Assembly (NCBI GenBank): GCA_934692625.1
Contig: CAKUUC010000006.1
Location: forward strand, 1-64,000
DNA length: 64,000 nt
Direction of reading: 5' to 3'
Origin: an uncultured Candidatus Melainabacteria bacterium
GTDB lineage: Bacteria > Cyanobacteriota > Vampirovibrionia > Gastranaerophilales > Gastranaerophilaceae
This document shows, piece by piece, positions 42,768 through 53,075 of the stretch. Numbering within the stretch: the stretch's first letter is position 1; each line of letters opens with the position of its first letter. A program made the translations under genes and the position numbers. A model generated the notes under the pieces. The model was not told where the DNA came from, made no database searches, and was given only the letters and a program-made list of their open reading frames with translations.

Positions 42768-43772
42768 TCAATCTTGTTTTTTAATTTCGTAAGAGCCGGT
42801 TTGGTCTTTCTTTTCTCCGGTATAAATTATGCTGCCAAAAACTAACATTTTTGCTGTTTTTTGAATATTAGTTAATCTAGTTTCTTTCCAGTCCAAATCA
42901 AATGTTACCTTGTCTTTTGTGTTTGTAACAGTAACGACTCTAAACGCATTCGGATAAGAAACCAATGCCGGAGAGCTTACATACAAAACATTATCGTGTT
43001 GTGTAACTTTTGCTGCATGATAATGTCCTTGGAATACACCAATCGGGTTTTTGTAGCTTTCAATCAATGCTTTTACTGCTGTTGCATTGCGCATTTTGTG
43101 GCTAGGACTTGCAAATGGTTCTATTACCGGTACGTGCATAAATAATAAAACAACATCATTTTTAGAGCTATCTAACTCTTTTTTTAGCCATTTGAATTGG
43201 GTTTCGTCAACATATCCGTTTGATGTGATTTCATCTGTTATGATGTTATCAAGGACAATGACTTTGAAGTTCTTTTTCGGAGAAAATGCGTAATATGCTT
43301 TTTTGAATTTGAAATCAGGATTTGAATTTCTTAGCATTTCAAGATATACAAGGGTATTTAAGTAGCCCCCTACACATCTGTCATGGTTTCCGAATGCGAA
43401 ATACCAAGGAGCATTAAGTTTTTCCATGTGTGGTAAAACTGCTCTTAATTCTTTTTCAAAAGACTTATCAATTAAGTCCCCTGTCACCATTACAAAATCC
43501 AAATCACTTTGGTCATTAATTTGCTCAATCGCATCTTCAAGTAGTGCAGGTGATTCTCCCGTCATTTTGTAAGTAGTGTTTGTTCCGTTTTCTAAAAAAT
43601 GAACGTCACTGAGTTGAACAAATTTCAAACTTGTTGCACCGACACCTGAGCATGCTTGTAAGCCATACAACATTCCTGCCGTAAGAACCAATGTAATTAG
43701 TGTATTAACGCATTTTGTGAAAAAACTTTCTTTTTTATTACGTTTTATTCCGCTTTTCTTATTTCTGTTCAT
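42768..43772 (-). CDS. Membrane-anchored calcineurin-like metallophosphoesterase
   Basis: 334 residues. A basic start and one hydrophobic segment ending LQACSG, which could be a lipobox or an uncleaved anchor. The phosphoesterase metal motifs are complete: QLSDVHF, VTGDLID, FGNHDR and QGHYHAAK. The domain should lie outside the cytoplasm. It overlaps the upstream TPR gene by 14 bases. Candidate substrates such as nucleotides or lipid head groups cannot be chosen. Confidence 0.88.
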   Translation of the reverse strand: MNRNKKSGIKRNKKESFFTKCVNTLITLVLTAGMLYGLQACSGVGATSLKFVQLSDVHFLENGTNTTYKMTGESPALLEDAIEQINDQSDLDFVMVTGDLIDKSFEKELRAVLPHMEKLNAPWYFAFGNHDRCVGGYLNTLVYLEMLRNSNPDFKFKKAYYAFSPKKNFKVIVLDNIITDEITSNGYVDETQFKWLKKELDSSKNDVVLLFMHVPVIEPFASPSHKMRNATAVKALIESYKNPIGVFQGHYHAAKVTQHDNVLYVSSPALVSYPNAFRVVTVTNTKDKVTFDLDWKETRLTNIQKTAKMLVFGSIIYTGEKKDQTGSYEIKKQD

Positions 43773-44679
43773 CTTGATTGCTTTCCAATAGTTTCTTTAT
43801 CTCATTATATTTGTTTTCCAAATATAAGTCATCATCAGATAGAATGAGAGCTTTGTCAATGTTCATCAATGCACTCATATAATCTTTCATTTCTAAGTCG
43901 CAGTAGCCCATGTATTCATATATTTTAGAAGTTTGAATATATGGTAGCAATTCTTTGAATAAAGTTTTGGCAAGTTGATAATTTCCGTTTTTATAAAGAA
44001 TTTTTGCTTTGTCAAACTGATATTCAGGACAATTATTCAATTTTATTGCCATTTCATTATCTGCTTGCGCTTCTGTAATTTTTCCAAGTTCAAATTCTGC
44101 ACGTGACTTTATCGCATACGCTAAATCGTCTTTTGAATCAAAAGTCAAATATTTATCAATCGGGTTAATTACCGCTTCGTATCGTCCAACATCAAATAAC
44201 GTAATTGCTGTCGATAGATATGCTTGTGCAAAATCAGGTTTTGCCGAAACTGAACTATTATAAGCATCTAAGGCTTTCATATATTCATTTTTTTCTCTGT
44301 AATAATTCCCGAGATAATAGAATGCCAAATACGAATTGTTTGCTTTTGTTCCATTTAATAATGTTTCGTATTCATTGCGCTCGTCCCCGATTTGCTTGTA
44401 TTCCATTGCTTTTTTAATATCAGGATTTACGCTTGTAATAAATGATTTTTTATCCTGATTTATTACGTGTTGCAAGCCTTTTTTTAAGTCTTGCGCTTCT
44501 TTATTGTTCGGATTTCTTTCTATAATTTTGTCAAGATAGAGCATTGCTGATTCATAATCTCCCATGACACAATAATTCGCAGAAATATCAAGATAATCTT
44601 CGTCCAAATCATCTGCAAATGCAGGAGTTATACACAATCCTAACAACAATATAATTAAAGATAGAATAAACTTTTTCAT
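43759..44679 (-). CDS. Exported TPR protein
   Basis: 306 residues with signal peptide MKKFILSLIILLLGLCITPAFA and about seven TPR units (YESAMLYLDKIIERNPNNKEA, DYMSALMNIDKALILSDDD, each split here at 20). First gene of the reverse operon. Periplasmic scaffold; partner unknown. Confidence 0.82.
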   Translation of the reverse strand: MKKFILSLIILLLGLCITPAFADDLDEDYLDISANYCVMGDYESAMLYLDKIIERNPNNKEAQDLKKGLQHVINQDKKSFITSVNPDIKKAMEYKQIGDERNEYETLLNGTKANNSYLAFYYLGNYYREKNEYMKALDAYNSSVSAKPDFAQAYLSTAITLFDVGRYEAVINPIDKYLTFDSKDDLAYAIKSRAEFELGKITEAQADNEMAIKLNNCPEYQFDKAKILYKNGNYQLAKTLFKELLPYIQTSKIYEYMGYCDLEMKDYMSALMNIDKALILSDDDLYLENKYNEIKKLLESNQDEQK

Positions 44680-44762
44680 AAAATCATTATAGCATAAAAT
44701 TTAATATTCAAATTTTTGTGTAAATATGAAAGACGTTTTGATGAAATTTATTTTTAAGATAG

Positions 44763-44793
44763 AAAAATCCCGCCAAGGATTTGACGGGATTTT
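44763..44793 (-). terminator. Terminator of nifJ
   Basis: AAAATCCCGCC / GACGGGATTTT with a short loop and T tract, just after the nifJ stop. Confidence 0.85.
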
Positions 44794-44813
44794 AACTTTT
44801 ATTTGGTCAAAAG

Positions 44814-47800
44814 TTATTTCAACAATTCACCAACTGCCTTGAATACAGACATACGAGTTGCGGCATCTTTTTCTGCTTGAGTGTAAAGCGCTTCAGCAGC
44901 TTCAGGGTTTGTTTTCATCAATGATTTATAACGACCTTCTGATCTGATGAAGTCTTGGTAGTTACCGCTAGGGTCTTTTGCATCCCAAGTGAACGGTTGT
45001 TCATTTTGAGGATTGTATCTGTATAGTGGGAAGTAACCAGCTTCAACTGCACGTTTTTGTTCGGTTTGAGTTTTACTCATATCGATACCGTGAGCGATAC
45101 AAGGAGCATAAGCGAAGATGATTGATGGTCCGTTGTATGCTTCAGCTTCTTGGAATGCTTTTAGAGTTTGGTTTCTATCAGCACCCAATGCTACTGATGC
45201 TACATAAACGTAACCGTAAGACATACTCATCAAGCCCATGTTTTTCTTGTAAGTTTTCTTACCACCTGTAGCGAATTTAGCAACAGCACCGGTTGGAGTT
45301 GATTTAGACGCTTGACCACCAGTGTTAGAATAAACTTCTGTATCAAGAACAAGAACGTTAACGTTTTTGTTTTGAGCCAATACGTGGTCAATACCGCCGT
45401 AACCGATGTCGTTAGCCCAACCGTCACCACCGATAATCCATACAGATTTATCAGTGAAGTAATCTTCAAGTTCTTTCACTTTTGCAAGTGTTGGACAATC
45501 AGATTTTTCAGCGTATTTGTTGATAACTTCTTTTGCTTTGTTTTGAGCAGCGATAGCTTCTTCTGTTTTTGAGTTATCGAAGTGAGCCATAGCGCATTCC
45601 AAAGCTTCTTTCAATTCAGCAGGAGCTTCGTCGTTAGCCAAGATTTTTTCAACATAAGTTTTCAAAGTATCTCTGTTTTGGTCAACTGCTAATCTCATAC
45701 CATAACCGAATTCAGCGTTATCTTCGAATAGTGAGTTTGCCCAAGCCGGACCTCTACCATCTTTGTTAGTTGTGTATGGAATAGTAGGGAAAGTACCTGA
45801 GTAAATTGAAGAACAACCTGTAGCGTTTGCTACGATTGCGTTTTCACCGAACAATTGTGAAACAAGTTTTACATAAGGAGTTTCACCACAACCTGCACAA
45901 GCACCTGAGAATTCGAATAATGGTTTTCTCAACATAGCGCCTTTGATAGTTTTTGTTGTGTTTTTACCCATTACGTTGTCTGGCAATTCATCAAAGAATT
46001 TTTCATTTTCAAGTTGACAATCTTCAACTTCTTTTTCAATTGAAGACCAAGTAAGTGCTTGTTTTTCAGGATTTTTGTTAGCAGGACATTGATCCAAACA
46101 TACACCACAACCTGTACAATCGTTGCAATATACTTGAACTTTGAATTTTTCGCCATTAGCGTTTGGTCTTGCATCAATAGTATTAAATGAAGCAGGAGCA
46201 TCTTTCATATTTTCAGCTTCAATCAATTTAGTTCTGATTGCAGCGTGAGGACAAGCTGATGCACAAATACCGCATTGAATACAATTTTCAGAATTCCAAT
46301 GAGGAACACGAGGTGCAATACCACGTTTTTCTAAGCAAGCAGTACCTGTAGGGATAACACCGTCAACGCTCATTGCTGAAACCGGAATGTCATCACCTTT
46401 TTGGCGCATAGAAGGTTCAATAATCTTCTTAGCAAAATCGCTTGCGTTATCAGGGATAAGTTTTACATCATCAACACAACCAACGCCGTCTAGAGATGCA
46501 GGAACTTTAACTTCTTGACAAGCATCAACTGCTGCATCAATCAAAGCAAGGTTCATGTTAACAACGTCATCACCTTTTTTCTTGAAGGTCTTAGTGGTCA
46601 TTGCTCTCATACCTTCATAAGCTTGTTCAAACGGAATAATTCCTGAAACTTTGAAGTAAGCAACCATCATAACTGTGTTAGCACCTTTACCTCTCAAACC
46701 AGGTTGTTGTTTGATTAGAGATTCAGCATCAACGTTGTAGAATTTGATTTTCTTATCAATAATTGTTTTTTGCATATCTCTTGTCAAATGAGCAAATGCT
46801 TCATCTGCAGAATATGGTGAATTTAATAAGAATGTACCGCCTTCTTTGATACCTTTCAACAAGTCATATCTGCCGATATATGCGTGAGCAGAACATGAAA
46901 CGAAATCAGGTGCTGTAATCAAATAAGTTGATTTGATTGGTTTATCACCAAATCTCAAGTGAGAAACGGTAACACCGAATGATTTTTTAGAGTCATAAGC
47001 AAAGTATGCTTGAGCATCTTTATCAGTGTATTGACCAATGATTTTGATTGAGTTTTTGTTAGCACCAACTGTACCGTCAGAACCCAAGCCCCAGAACATA
47101 CAATTTGTAGTTCCTGCTGGTTCAGTAACGATGTGTTCGTCAACTGTCAAAGACTTGTGAGTTACATCATCTTCGATACCAACGGTAAATCCGTGGAAAC
47201 CTTTGTTCTCAGAGTGTTTGTAAATTGCAAGAACCATTGATGGAGTAAATTCTTTTGAAGATAAACCATAACGTCCGCCAATAACTCTGATATCTTTATT
47301 TTCAAGTGCTGCAACAACATCCAAGTATAAAGGTTCACCGATAGAACCAGGTTCTTTTGTTCTATCAAGAACAACGATTCTTTCAGTTGATTTTGGTAAT
47401 GCAGCGTTGAATCTTTTAACGTCAAATGGTCTGTACAATCTAACTTTAACCAAACCGTATTTAGTGCCACGGTTAGCGTTCAAGTATTCGATTGTTTCTT
47501 CGATTGTTTCACAACCAGAACCGATTGCTACGATTACGTCTGTTGCATCAGGTGCACCAACATAATCGAATGGGTGATATTGACGACCTGTAATTTTTGC
47601 AACTTTGTCCATGTATTCTTGAACAATGTCAGGAACAGCATCATAGTATTTGTTAACTGTTTCACGACCTTGGAAGTATACGTCTGTGTTTTGAGCACCA
47701 ACTTTACATACAGGAGCTTCAGGACGTAATGCTCTTTGTCTGAATTCTTCAATGTATTTAGGTTCAACTAATGATGCAATTTCATCATAAGTGATTTCTT

Positions 47801-48350
47801 CGATTTTGTGAATTTCGTGAGAAGTTCTGAAACCATCGAAGAATTGTAAGAATGGAACTTTAGCTTTGTAAGTTGATAAATGAGCAACTAAAGCCATATC
47901 CATTTCTTCTTGAACAGAGTTAGCGGCTAACATTGCAAAACCAGTGTTACGGCAACCCATAACGTCTGTGTGGTCACCAAAGATTGCTAATGATTGAGCA
48001 GCCAACGCTCTTGCTGCTACGTGGAATACTGTTGGTAACATTTCACCTGCAATTTTGTGCATTACAGGAATCATCAACAATAAACCTTGAGAAGCAGTAT
48101 ATGTAGAAGTTAAAGAACCTGCTGCCAAAGCCCCGTGAACAGCACCTGCTGCACCTGCTTCAGATTGCATTTCAGCAACTCTTACTTCTTTGCCCCAAAT
48201 ATTTTGTTTGTGTTGTGAAGCCCATTCGTCAATCCATTCACCCATTGTAGATGAAGGTGTGATAGGGTAGATTGCTGAAACTTCACTTAATGCGTAGGCA
48301 ACGTGTGCCGCAGCGTAATTACCGTCAACAGTAATAGTTTTTTTTGGCAT
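44814..48350 (-). CDS. nifJ: Pyruvate:ferredoxin (flavodoxin) oxidoreductase
   Basis: 1178-residue single-chain PFOR. N-terminal domain with YPITPSS and GDHTDVMGCRNTGF; two 4Fe-4S ferredoxin motifs near 690-760 (CIQCGICASACPHA and CNDCTGCGVCLDQCP); FSGACAGCGETPY for the proximal cluster; and the thiamine-diphosphate motif GDGWANDIG...EVYSNTGGQ. It splits pyruvate to acetyl-CoA and CO2 and reduces ferredoxin, as in anaerobes. Monocistronic with its own terminator. Combined with HydE it suggests hydrogen-evolving fermentation. Confidence 0.97.
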   Translation of the reverse strand: MPKKTITVDGNYAAAHVAYALSEVSAIYPITPSSTMGEWIDEWASQHKQNIWGKEVRVAEMQSEAGAAGAVHGALAAGSLTSTYTASQGLLLMIPVMHKIAGEMLPTVFHVAARALAAQSLAIFGDHTDVMGCRNTGFAMLAANSVQEEMDMALVAHLSTYKAKVPFLQFFDGFRTSHEIHKIEEITYDEIASLVEPKYIEEFRQRALRPEAPVCKVGAQNTDVYFQGRETVNKYYDAVPDIVQEYMDKVAKITGRQYHPFDYVGAPDATDVIVAIGSGCETIEETIEYLNANRGTKYGLVKVRLYRPFDVKRFNAALPKSTERIVVLDRTKEPGSIGEPLYLDVVAALENKDIRVIGGRYGLSSKEFTPSMVLAIYKHSENKGFHGFTVGIEDDVTHKSLTVDEHIVTEPAGTTNCMFWGLGSDGTVGANKNSIKIIGQYTDKDAQAYFAYDSKKSFGVTVSHLRFGDKPIKSTYLITAPDFVSCSAHAYIGRYDLLKGIKEGGTFLLNSPYSADEAFAHLTRDMQKTIIDKKIKFYNVDAESLIKQQPGLRGKGANTVMMVAYFKVSGIIPFEQAYEGMRAMTTKTFKKKGDDVVNMNLALIDAAVDACQEVKVPASLDGVGCVDDVKLIPDNASDFAKKIIEPSMRQKGDDIPVSAMSVDGVIPTGTACLEKRGIAPRVPHWNSENCIQCGICASACPHAAIRTKLIEAENMKDAPASFNTIDARPNANGEKFKVQVYCNDCTGCGVCLDQCPANKNPEKQALTWSSIEKEVEDCQLENEKFFDELPDNVMGKNTTKTIKGAMLRKPLFEFSGACAGCGETPYVKLVSQLFGENAIVANATGCSSIYSGTFPTIPYTTNKDGRGPAWANSLFEDNAEFGYGMRLAVDQNRDTLKTYVEKILANDEAPAELKEALECAMAHFDNSKTEEAIAAQNKAKEVINKYAEKSDCPTLAKVKELEDYFTDKSVWIIGGDGWANDIGYGGIDHVLAQNKNVNVLVLDTEVYSNTGGQASKSTPTGAVAKFATGGKKTYKKNMGLMSMSYGYVYVASVALGADRNQTLKAFQEAEAYNGPSIIFAYAPCIAHGIDMSKTQTEQKRAVEAGYFPLYRYNPQNEQPFTWDAKDPSGNYQDFIRSEGRYKSLMKTNPEAAEALYTQAEKDAATRMSVFKAVGELLK

Positions 48351-48514
48351 AATTTTATTACCCTCCTTAATCTTAATTTAACTTATTAACTGTACTTTTC
48401 CATGATAATACAAACAAATATTTTGGAACAATTTCTTCTCTAAAAAATGTATGTTTTATAAGTTTTTTATGATAGTATTTTTAGTATAAATTAAAGAATT
48501 AAGAGGATAATATA

Positions 48515-50092
48515 ATGGAAAAATTTTATTTAACGACTGCGATTGATTATGTGAACGGTGCTCCACATATTGGTCACGCTTATGAAAAAATCTTGTCAGA
48601 TATTATAGCAAGACACTATTCACAAAGAACTGATAATATGTTTATGTTGACAGGAACTGATGAACACGGTATAAAAATTCAAAAAACATCTGCTGCTCAA
48701 GGTAAAACTCCAAAACAACTTTGTGATGAAAATGCTCAAAAATTCAAAGATGCATGGAAAGCTTTGGATATTAATTATAATAAATTTATCAGAACAACTG
48801 ATGAAGACCATGAAAGAGTTGTCCAAAAAATATTCAAAAAACTTGTTGATAAAGGCGATATTTATAAGCATGAATACGAAGGTTTATATTGTTCAGGTTG
48901 TGAATGTTTCTTGAATCCAAAAGATTTGACAGAAGATGGATTATGTCCTGATCACCTTAAAAAACCGGAAGTTGTTAAAGAAGAAAATTATTTCTTTAGA
49001 CTAAGTGCTTATAAAGATGCAATTATGAAGCATATCAAAGAAAATCCGGAATTTATTCTTCCGGCATTCAGAGCAAACGAAGTTCTAAACCAATTGGAAG
49101 ATATTCAAGATATTTCTGTTTCAAGAAATAAAGCCAACGTAGGTTGGGGTATTGATGTTTTGGGTGATGACGAACAATCAATTTATGTTTGGATTGATGC
49201 TCTTTCAAACTATATCACTGCAATCGGTTATGATACAGAAAATCCTTCTGAACAATTCAAAAAATTGTGGCCGGTAGATGTTCATGTTATTGGTAAAGAT
49301 ATTTTGAAATTCCACAGTATTTATTGGATTGGAATTTTGATGGCTCTTGAATTGCCGTTACCAAAACATATCTTTGCTCACGGTTGGATTACTATTGATG
49401 AAACAAAGATGTCAAAATCTTTAGGTAATGTTGTTTCTCCAACTTCTGTTTTGGAAAACTTTGAGTTAAAAACTCCTGATGCGTTCAGATATTATATGGC
49501 AACTTCTGCACCTTGCGGACGTGACGGTAACTATTCTGACCAAGATTTCAAAGAAAAAGTTAATGCACATCTTGCAAATAGCATGGGCAATCTTTTGAAC
49601 AGAAGTTTGTCAATGTTGGTTAAATATTTTGATGGTGAAATTAAAGAAGAATTTTTGACTAATCGTTCAAAAGAATCTGAAAGTTTGTTAAAAACAGCAT
49701 TAGGAACTATCAAGATTGTAGAAAATCATTTCAATCATTTTGAAGTTCAAGAAGCCGCACAAGCAATAATTTCTTTAGTTGATGCTACAAATAAATTTGT
49801 AACAGACAATGCACCTTGGACACTTGCTAAAGAAGAAAAAATGACAGAATGCGGTCAAGTTTTGGCAACTGTTTTGGAAATTATGTGCATAATTTCTTCT
49901 TTGATTTATCCGTATTGTCCAAATATTGCACAAGATATGGCAAATCAACTTTCTTACGATTTGTCCTTGAAACTTGATGATATTACTACAAATAATATCA
50001 AAGCAGGTAAATTAATTTCAAAAGAAGAAATACACCCAGTATTTCTAAGAATTGATAGCGAACTTGCTGATAAATCAAAAGCAAAAGCATAA
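48515..50092 (+). CDS. metG: Methionyl-tRNA synthetase
   Basis: 525 residues. PHIGHAYE (HIGH motif) at 17-24, zinc ligands CSGCECF...GLCPDH, and TKMSKSLGN near 300. The anticodon-binding domain follows; the C-terminal tRNA-binding EMAP-like domain of longer forms is absent. AGAGGA precedes the ATG. It is followed by a terminator at 50115-50150. Confidence 0.97.
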   Translation: MEKFYLTTAIDYVNGAPHIGHAYEKILSDIIARHYSQRTDNMFMLTGTDEHGIKIQKTSAAQGKTPKQLCDENAQKFKDAWKALDINYNKFIRTTDEDHERVVQKIFKKLVDKGDIYKHEYEGLYCSGCECFLNPKDLTEDGLCPDHLKKPEVVKEENYFFRLSAYKDAIMKHIKENPEFILPAFRANEVLNQLEDIQDISVSRNKANVGWGIDVLGDDEQSIYVWIDALSNYITAIGYDTENPSEQFKKLWPVDVHVIGKDILKFHSIYWIGILMALELPLPKHIFAHGWITIDETKMSKSLGNVVSPTSVLENFELKTPDAFRYYMATSAPCGRDGNYSDQDFKEKVNAHLANSMGNLLNRSLSMLVKYFDGEIKEEFLTNRSKESESLLKTALGTIKIVENHFNHFEVQEAAQAIISLVDATNKFVTDNAPWTLAKEEKMTECGQVLATVLEIMCIISSLIYPYCPNIAQDMANQLSYDLSLKLDDITTNNIKAGKLISKEEIHPVFLRIDSELADKSKAKA

Positions 50093-50114
50093 ATTTTAAT
50101 GTTATAACTATTAG

Positions 50115-50150
50115 AAAAAATCAGCCATTGCCAAGGTGGCTGATTTTTTA
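50115..50150 (+). terminator. Terminator of metG
   Basis: AAAAAATCAGCCA / TGGCTGATTTTTT, a 12-13-base stem with T tract. Confidence 0.88.
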
Positions 50151-50220
50151 TTGACATCTTTTTGTGAGAATTAGTTTGTAAGGAGTTAAAGTGTTGAAAG
50201 ATAAAATGAAAAATCCCATA

Positions 50221-50362
50221 AAAAAAACCACTCATTTGTGAGTGGGTCGTTTTCTGCATCCTAATGGTCTCTTTTAGTGTTTATTATTTAGGAGTTTATA
50301 TGTTTTGGGGTTAATGAACTATTTATATTTAGTGTTTCGACTACACTTAAATCTTATGTCTA
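50221..50362 (-). ncRNA. Candidate orphan small RNA
   Basis: On the minus strand TTGACA (50387-50392), a 17-base spacer and CATAAT (50364-50369) form a near-consensus promoter. About 130 bases on, CCACTCA-CAAA-TGAGTGG runs into eight Ts, a strong terminator. Between them no credible frame opens except one that crosses the terminator. The RNA would contain hairpins AGTGT/ACACT and CCTAA/TTAGG. It lies in the roughly 490-base gap between metG and the next gene. Target unknown. Confidence 0.5.
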
Positions 50363-50590
50363 TATTATGGCACAACAAAAAAATTATGTCAATAATATGT
50401 TTTAATCAATTTTTTCAAAGTGCAGAAATACAGATATAGTGTAGTTTTTACACTTTACAAAACTTAACAAATGCGTATATAGAGGTAATTATATTAAATA
50501 GTTTACTTATAAATTGACAATTTGTTGCATGTTTTTTATAGTATTAACATTCAAATTGTTGTTAAAATCAGACGGTAAAGGAGTATGAGT

Positions 50591-51682
50591 ATGAGAATTT
50601 CACCAATTAGCATGTTTTCTTCGTTTCAAAATAGAAAAATAGAACATCAAAATCCAAAGGTTAATTTGTTGCGTAGTCCGGTGACAGATAGTGTGAGTTT
50701 TGGTTCTTACGAAGATGAACAGATGAAAATTTTGCAAAACCGAATTACTACCCTTGTGCAACCTTACTTAACCGAAAACAAAGGAGATTATTTGAAACTT
50801 GGCAGAATGTGCCACGATATGCAAGAAAAATCAAAGGTTTACCAAGAACGTGAACAAAACATGTTCTACAAAGATTGCGATGCAAGAAAAGATGATAAAA
50901 TTGCGAACGCTGAAAAAGTACTTGAACCGTTTGAAAAATATTATACAAATATAAGAGCTTTTGACCGAACAAGTGACATGATGAAAAACAGTCCGTTCGC
51001 AACACAAGAAATTCTGGATTATATTGAAAACAATAAAGAAAAAATGATAGCGAATGAAAAAGAATTTCAAAAATTTAACGCTACAACAGTTGAGGTTGCA
51101 AATCTTGAAGAGTCAATGTCTAATGATTTATATATGTTAAGGCAAACTAATTTTGAGGAAGCAAAAGGGCTTCAAGATAAGGAATTTGACGCAAAGTTCA
51201 GAATAATGATAAGTCCTTGTCGTGATGCGTTAGAAATTGTCAAAGGTTTTGACGAATTGAAGAAGGATTATGATAAACTTCTGCTTTATGACCTTGATAA
51301 AAGAATAGGAAAATTGTCTGAAAGAATTGATGATTTCAAAGAAGATATACAAACACATAAAGATGCTCCGCAAGATATTAAAAATTGCCTGAGAGAAAAT
51401 AAAAAATATTACTCAACCACAAAAAGTGTAGAAGAAATAAACAAATCTTATGGCGAAATTGAAAAAAAAATGGACGAAACTATTTCTCAATATGCCGATA
51501 AGATTGACGATTGTGTGAAGTCTTCCGATATCTCAAATATTGATTTTGATGTGATAAACACTACACTTCAAGACCAAGAGGAAATAAATAACAGATTGAA
51601 TGATTTAATACAACAAGAAAAAGTGAAATATTACGAACAATCCTACAAAAAGTTCCAAGATGAAAACGGTGGAACATATTAG
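50591..51682 (+). CDS. Unknown coiled-coil protein
   Basis: 363 residues from the second ATG, which stands 8 bases after AAGGAG (the first is only 2 bases away). The N-terminal 45 residues are unstructured and carry SVSFGS (Phe37). The rest is Lys/Glu/Asp-rich helix with predicted coiled coils (KKDYDKLLLYDLDKRIGKLS, YGEIEKKMDETISQYADKID). No membrane segment, signal or recognised domain. A very stable hairpin follows. Confidence 0.72.
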   Translation: MRISPISMFSSFQNRKIEHQNPKVNLLRSPVTDSVSFGSYEDEQMKILQNRITTLVQPYLTENKGDYLKLGRMCHDMQEKSKVYQEREQNMFYKDCDARKDDKIANAEKVLEPFEKYYTNIRAFDRTSDMMKNSPFATQEILDYIENNKEKMIANEKEFQKFNATTVEVANLEESMSNDLYMLRQTNFEEAKGLQDKEFDAKFRIMISPCRDALEIVKGFDELKKDYDKLLLYDLDKRIGKLSERIDDFKEDIQTHKDAPQDIKNCLRENKKYYSTTKSVEEINKSYGEIEKKMDETISQYADKIDDCVKSSDISNIDFDVINTTLQDQEEINNRLNDLIQQEKVKYYEQSYKKFQDENGGTY

Positions 51683-51711
51683 CAAAAGTTTTAGAAAAGT
51701 TGGTTTATAAG

Positions 51712-51745
51712 GACGGCGGGATTTTCATTTGAAAATCCCGCCGTC
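51712..51745. terminator. Very stable hairpin between convergent genes
   Basis: GACGGCGGGATTTTC and its exact complement enclose ATTT: a 15-base perfect stem that can end both the coiled-coil gene and nusA. The T tract is weak on both sides. Confidence 0.75.
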
Positions 51746-51776
51746 TTCTATCTTTATCGTTATAAAATCAAACGAC

Positions 51777-53027
51777 TTATTCTTCAGTTGCTTCTTCTTC
51801 AGAAACTGCACCGTCTTCAATGTCTGTTTCATCTAATGCTTGTTGATTCATTTCTTCTTCGATTTCTTCTTGAAGTTCATCTGAATCTACAGTGTTTTCT
51901 TCTTCAACATCTTCTGGTTGTTCTTCGTCATATTCATAGTTGTTAATATTTTGGTTTTCTGCTTGTTCCATTTGAGAAGCAGATTTGATATCAATTTTCC
52001 AGTTAGTCAATTTGTGAGCAAGTCTTACGTTTTGACCTTCTCTACCGATAGCAAGGCTCAATTGATCGTCCGGAACAACAACCAATGCTTCGTGAGCAAA
52101 TTCATCATCTGCCATAATATCAACAGAAATTACTCTAGCCGGAGATAAAGCGTTAACGATGTATTCTACCGGATCTTCTGAGTATCTAACGATATCAATT
52201 TTTTCGTTTTTCAATTCACCAACAATTGTTTGAATTCTGCTACCACGAGGTCCGATACAAGCGCCAACAGAATCTACTTCTGGGTCATTTGACCAAACCG
52301 CAATTTTTGTTCTGTAGCCTGCTTCACGAGAAATTGATTTGATTTCAACGATACCATCTTCAATTTCCGGAACTTCAAGTTCGAACAATTCTCTTACGAT
52401 TTCAGCGTGAGCGTGAGAAACGATAACTTGTGGTAATCTTGTTGTTTCTTTTACATTAAGAACGAAAACTCTGATTCTGTTACCAGGTTTGTAGTATTCT
52501 CCAGGAATTTGTTCTTTTCTTGGCATGATAGCATCAGTTTTGCCGATGTTTACAATAACGTTTCTTCTATCGTCAACTTTTTGGATAATACCTGTGATTA
52601 AAGTACCTTTTTTCTCTAGGAATTCGTTAAGTACAAGGTTTCTTTCTGCTTCGCGAATTCTTTGAGTTAGAACTTGGTTAGCGGCTTGTGCAGCAATACG
52701 ACCAAATTGTTCAGGTGTAACTTCAAGTTTAACTTCATCACCCAATTCAACAGACTCATCGATTTCTTTTGCTTCAGCAAGTGAAATTTCGTTATCAGGA
52801 TCTTCAACTGATTCAACAACGGTTTTGCCTTTGAAAATTCCGATTTCGCCAGTTTGTTCATCTAAATATGCTTCAATATTTTCAATTTCTTTTACTCTCA
52901 TGTGCTTTTTGTAAGCGGCAACCATTGCATCACAAAGTGATGAAATTACGATTTCTTTTGAAATACCTTTTTCTCTTTCAAGTTCTTCAAAAACTTCGTT
53001 TAAACTACCTGCTCCGATTTTAATCAT
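51777..53027 (-). CDS. nusA: Transcription termination/antitermination factor NusA
   Basis: 416 residues from the ATG at 53027, which has AAAGGA upstream; a 14-codon extension is unlikely. NTD (LNEVFEELEREKGISKE), S1 domain (KGTLITGIIQKVDDRRNVIV), KH1 and KH2 (IGPRGSRIQTIVGELKNEKID; IGREGQNVRLAHKLTNWKIDI, split here) and a very acidic tail. It modulates pausing and intrinsic termination. It follows rimP by 48 bases. The usual next genes (ylxR, infB) do not follow; the operon ends here. Confidence 0.96.
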   Translation of the reverse strand: MIKIGAGSLNEVFEELEREKGISKEIVISSLCDAMVAAYKKHMRVKEIENIEAYLDEQTGEIGIFKGKTVVESVEDPDNEISLAEAKEIDESVELGDEVKLEVTPEQFGRIAAQAANQVLTQRIREAERNLVLNEFLEKKGTLITGIIQKVDDRRNVIVNIGKTDAIMPRKEQIPGEYYKPGNRIRVFVLNVKETTRLPQVIVSHAHAEIVRELFELEVPEIEDGIVEIKSISREAGYRTKIAVWSNDPEVDSVGACIGPRGSRIQTIVGELKNEKIDIVRYSEDPVEYIVNALSPARVISVDIMADDEFAHEALVVVPDDQLSLAIGREGQNVRLAHKLTNWKIDIKSASQMEQAENQNINNYEYDEEQPEDVEEENTVDSDELQEEIEEEMNQQALDETDIEDGAVSEEEATEE

Positions 53028-53075
53028 TTTATTTTTCCTTTCGTTTTGTGATTTGCTAAAATCTTTCATAAATTC

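Noticed and set aside
50191..50241. 16-codon plus-strand frame with AAGGAG and a hairpin, like a leader peptide
   Set aside because: No run of one amino-acid codon, no alternative pairing, and the hairpin has its T run on the other strand.
49954..50259. Minus-strand open frame behind metG
   Set aside because: It crosses two transcription terminators and the metG 3' end; the start region fits a small RNA better.
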